From: Desulfobulbus sp.
GTDB taxonomy: Bacteria > Desulfobacterota > Desulfobulbia > Desulfobulbales > Desulfobulbaceae
DNA length: 6,918 nt
Reading direction: 5' to 3'
Assembly (NCBI GenBank): GCA_030600525.1
Contig: JAUVLX010000183.1
Span: 1 to 6,918, forward strand
This document shows positions 6,833-6,918 of the stretch, piece by piece. The notes under the pieces are model-generated. The model was given only the letters and a program-made list of their open reading frames with translations, did no database searches and was not told the origin of the DNA. Position 1 is the stretch's first letter, and each line of letters starts with the position of its first letter. A program made the translations under genes and the position numbers.

Positions 6833-6918
6833 ACAGCTCTAGGAATCATTCTACGAACACCAGACTTGAACAGAACTTACCGTTTCCCGCCAAGTTCCAT
6901 ATATACAGCAAGGCCAAG

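Larger units (their letters stand above)
6622..6918. other. Non-coding right flank with REP-like repeat cluster
   Basis: No gene can be supported in these 297 bases. The first 99 bases after the SNF2 stop show no stem followed by a T-run, so no clear terminator. Bases 6721-6832 hold three repeats sharing an AATAGGG core, listed separately. The last 86 bases are unassigned; a plus-strand frame stays open from about 6820 to the edge but has no start codon or recognisable protein motif. Confidence 0.5.

Noticed and set aside
6820..6918. Possible gene at the right edge
   Set aside because: A plus-strand frame is open to the edge but has no start codon, and all three minus-strand frames meet a stop within about 25 codons of the edge; no protein motif is recognisable.
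1..6918. CRISPR array, tRNA or rRNA genes
   Set aside because: No regularly spaced repeats, cloverleaf-like segments or rRNA-like stretches were seen; almost all of the window is protein-coding.

Overview
The window carries three co-directional plus-strand genes that fill about 95% of the sequence, followed by a short repeat-rich non-coding tail. The genes are the 3' part of an SMC-like ATPase resembling JetC of the Wadjet anti-plasmid systems, a complete JetD-like Toprim protein, and a large SNF2-family ATPase with two SWIM zinc fingers. The base composition is moderate and slightly A/T-rich. Gene packing, an ATGA stop/start overlap and a TATAAT-type promoter point to a bacterium. The repeats in the tail carry an AATAGGGTC core. 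From memory, such repeats occur in Desulfobacterota and some Gammaproteobacteria, often near REP-associated transposases. The taxonomic placement is therefore weak.

Bases 2-2560 hold the C-terminal 852 residues of the SMC-like protein. They contain one coiled-coil region, a hinge-like globular domain, the returning coiled coil, and the C-terminal half of an ABC head (signature LGSGGEQ, Walker B LLFDEAF). The N-terminal head with the Walker A motif lies off the left edge. At 2557-3777, overlapping by four bases, is a 406-residue protein with a C-terminal Toprim-like core (ENEAPF and GDTDPNG). The order SMC gene then Toprim gene, with translational overlap, is that of jetC-jetD. In Wadjet, JetA and JetB (kleisin and KITE subunits) are normally encoded just upstream of jetC. 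Here that region is outside the window, so a complete system cannot be confirmed.

Bases 3778-3939 form a 162-bp gap. It holds a perfect extended -10 element (TGATATAAT) and a small ACCGG hairpin in the predicted leader. Bases 3940-6621 encode the 893-residue SWIM-SNF2 protein with all main helicase motifs intact. It probably has its own promoter, but its orientation and position make it a candidate accessory partner of the JetC-JetD pair.

Bases 6622-6918 contain no supportable gene. They hold a 13-bp perfect tandem duplication, a long imperfect hairpin and a shorter palindrome, all built on the same AATAGGG core. This looks like a REP-like or MITE-like cluster and may mark the right border of the defence-type locus.

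A working model, which is inference: the SMC complex extrudes and senses circular DNA, the Toprim protein cuts it, and the SNF2 protein remodels DNA or removes bound proteins. The first two steps follow what is known for Wadjet. The third is a hypothesis from gene neighbourhood only.
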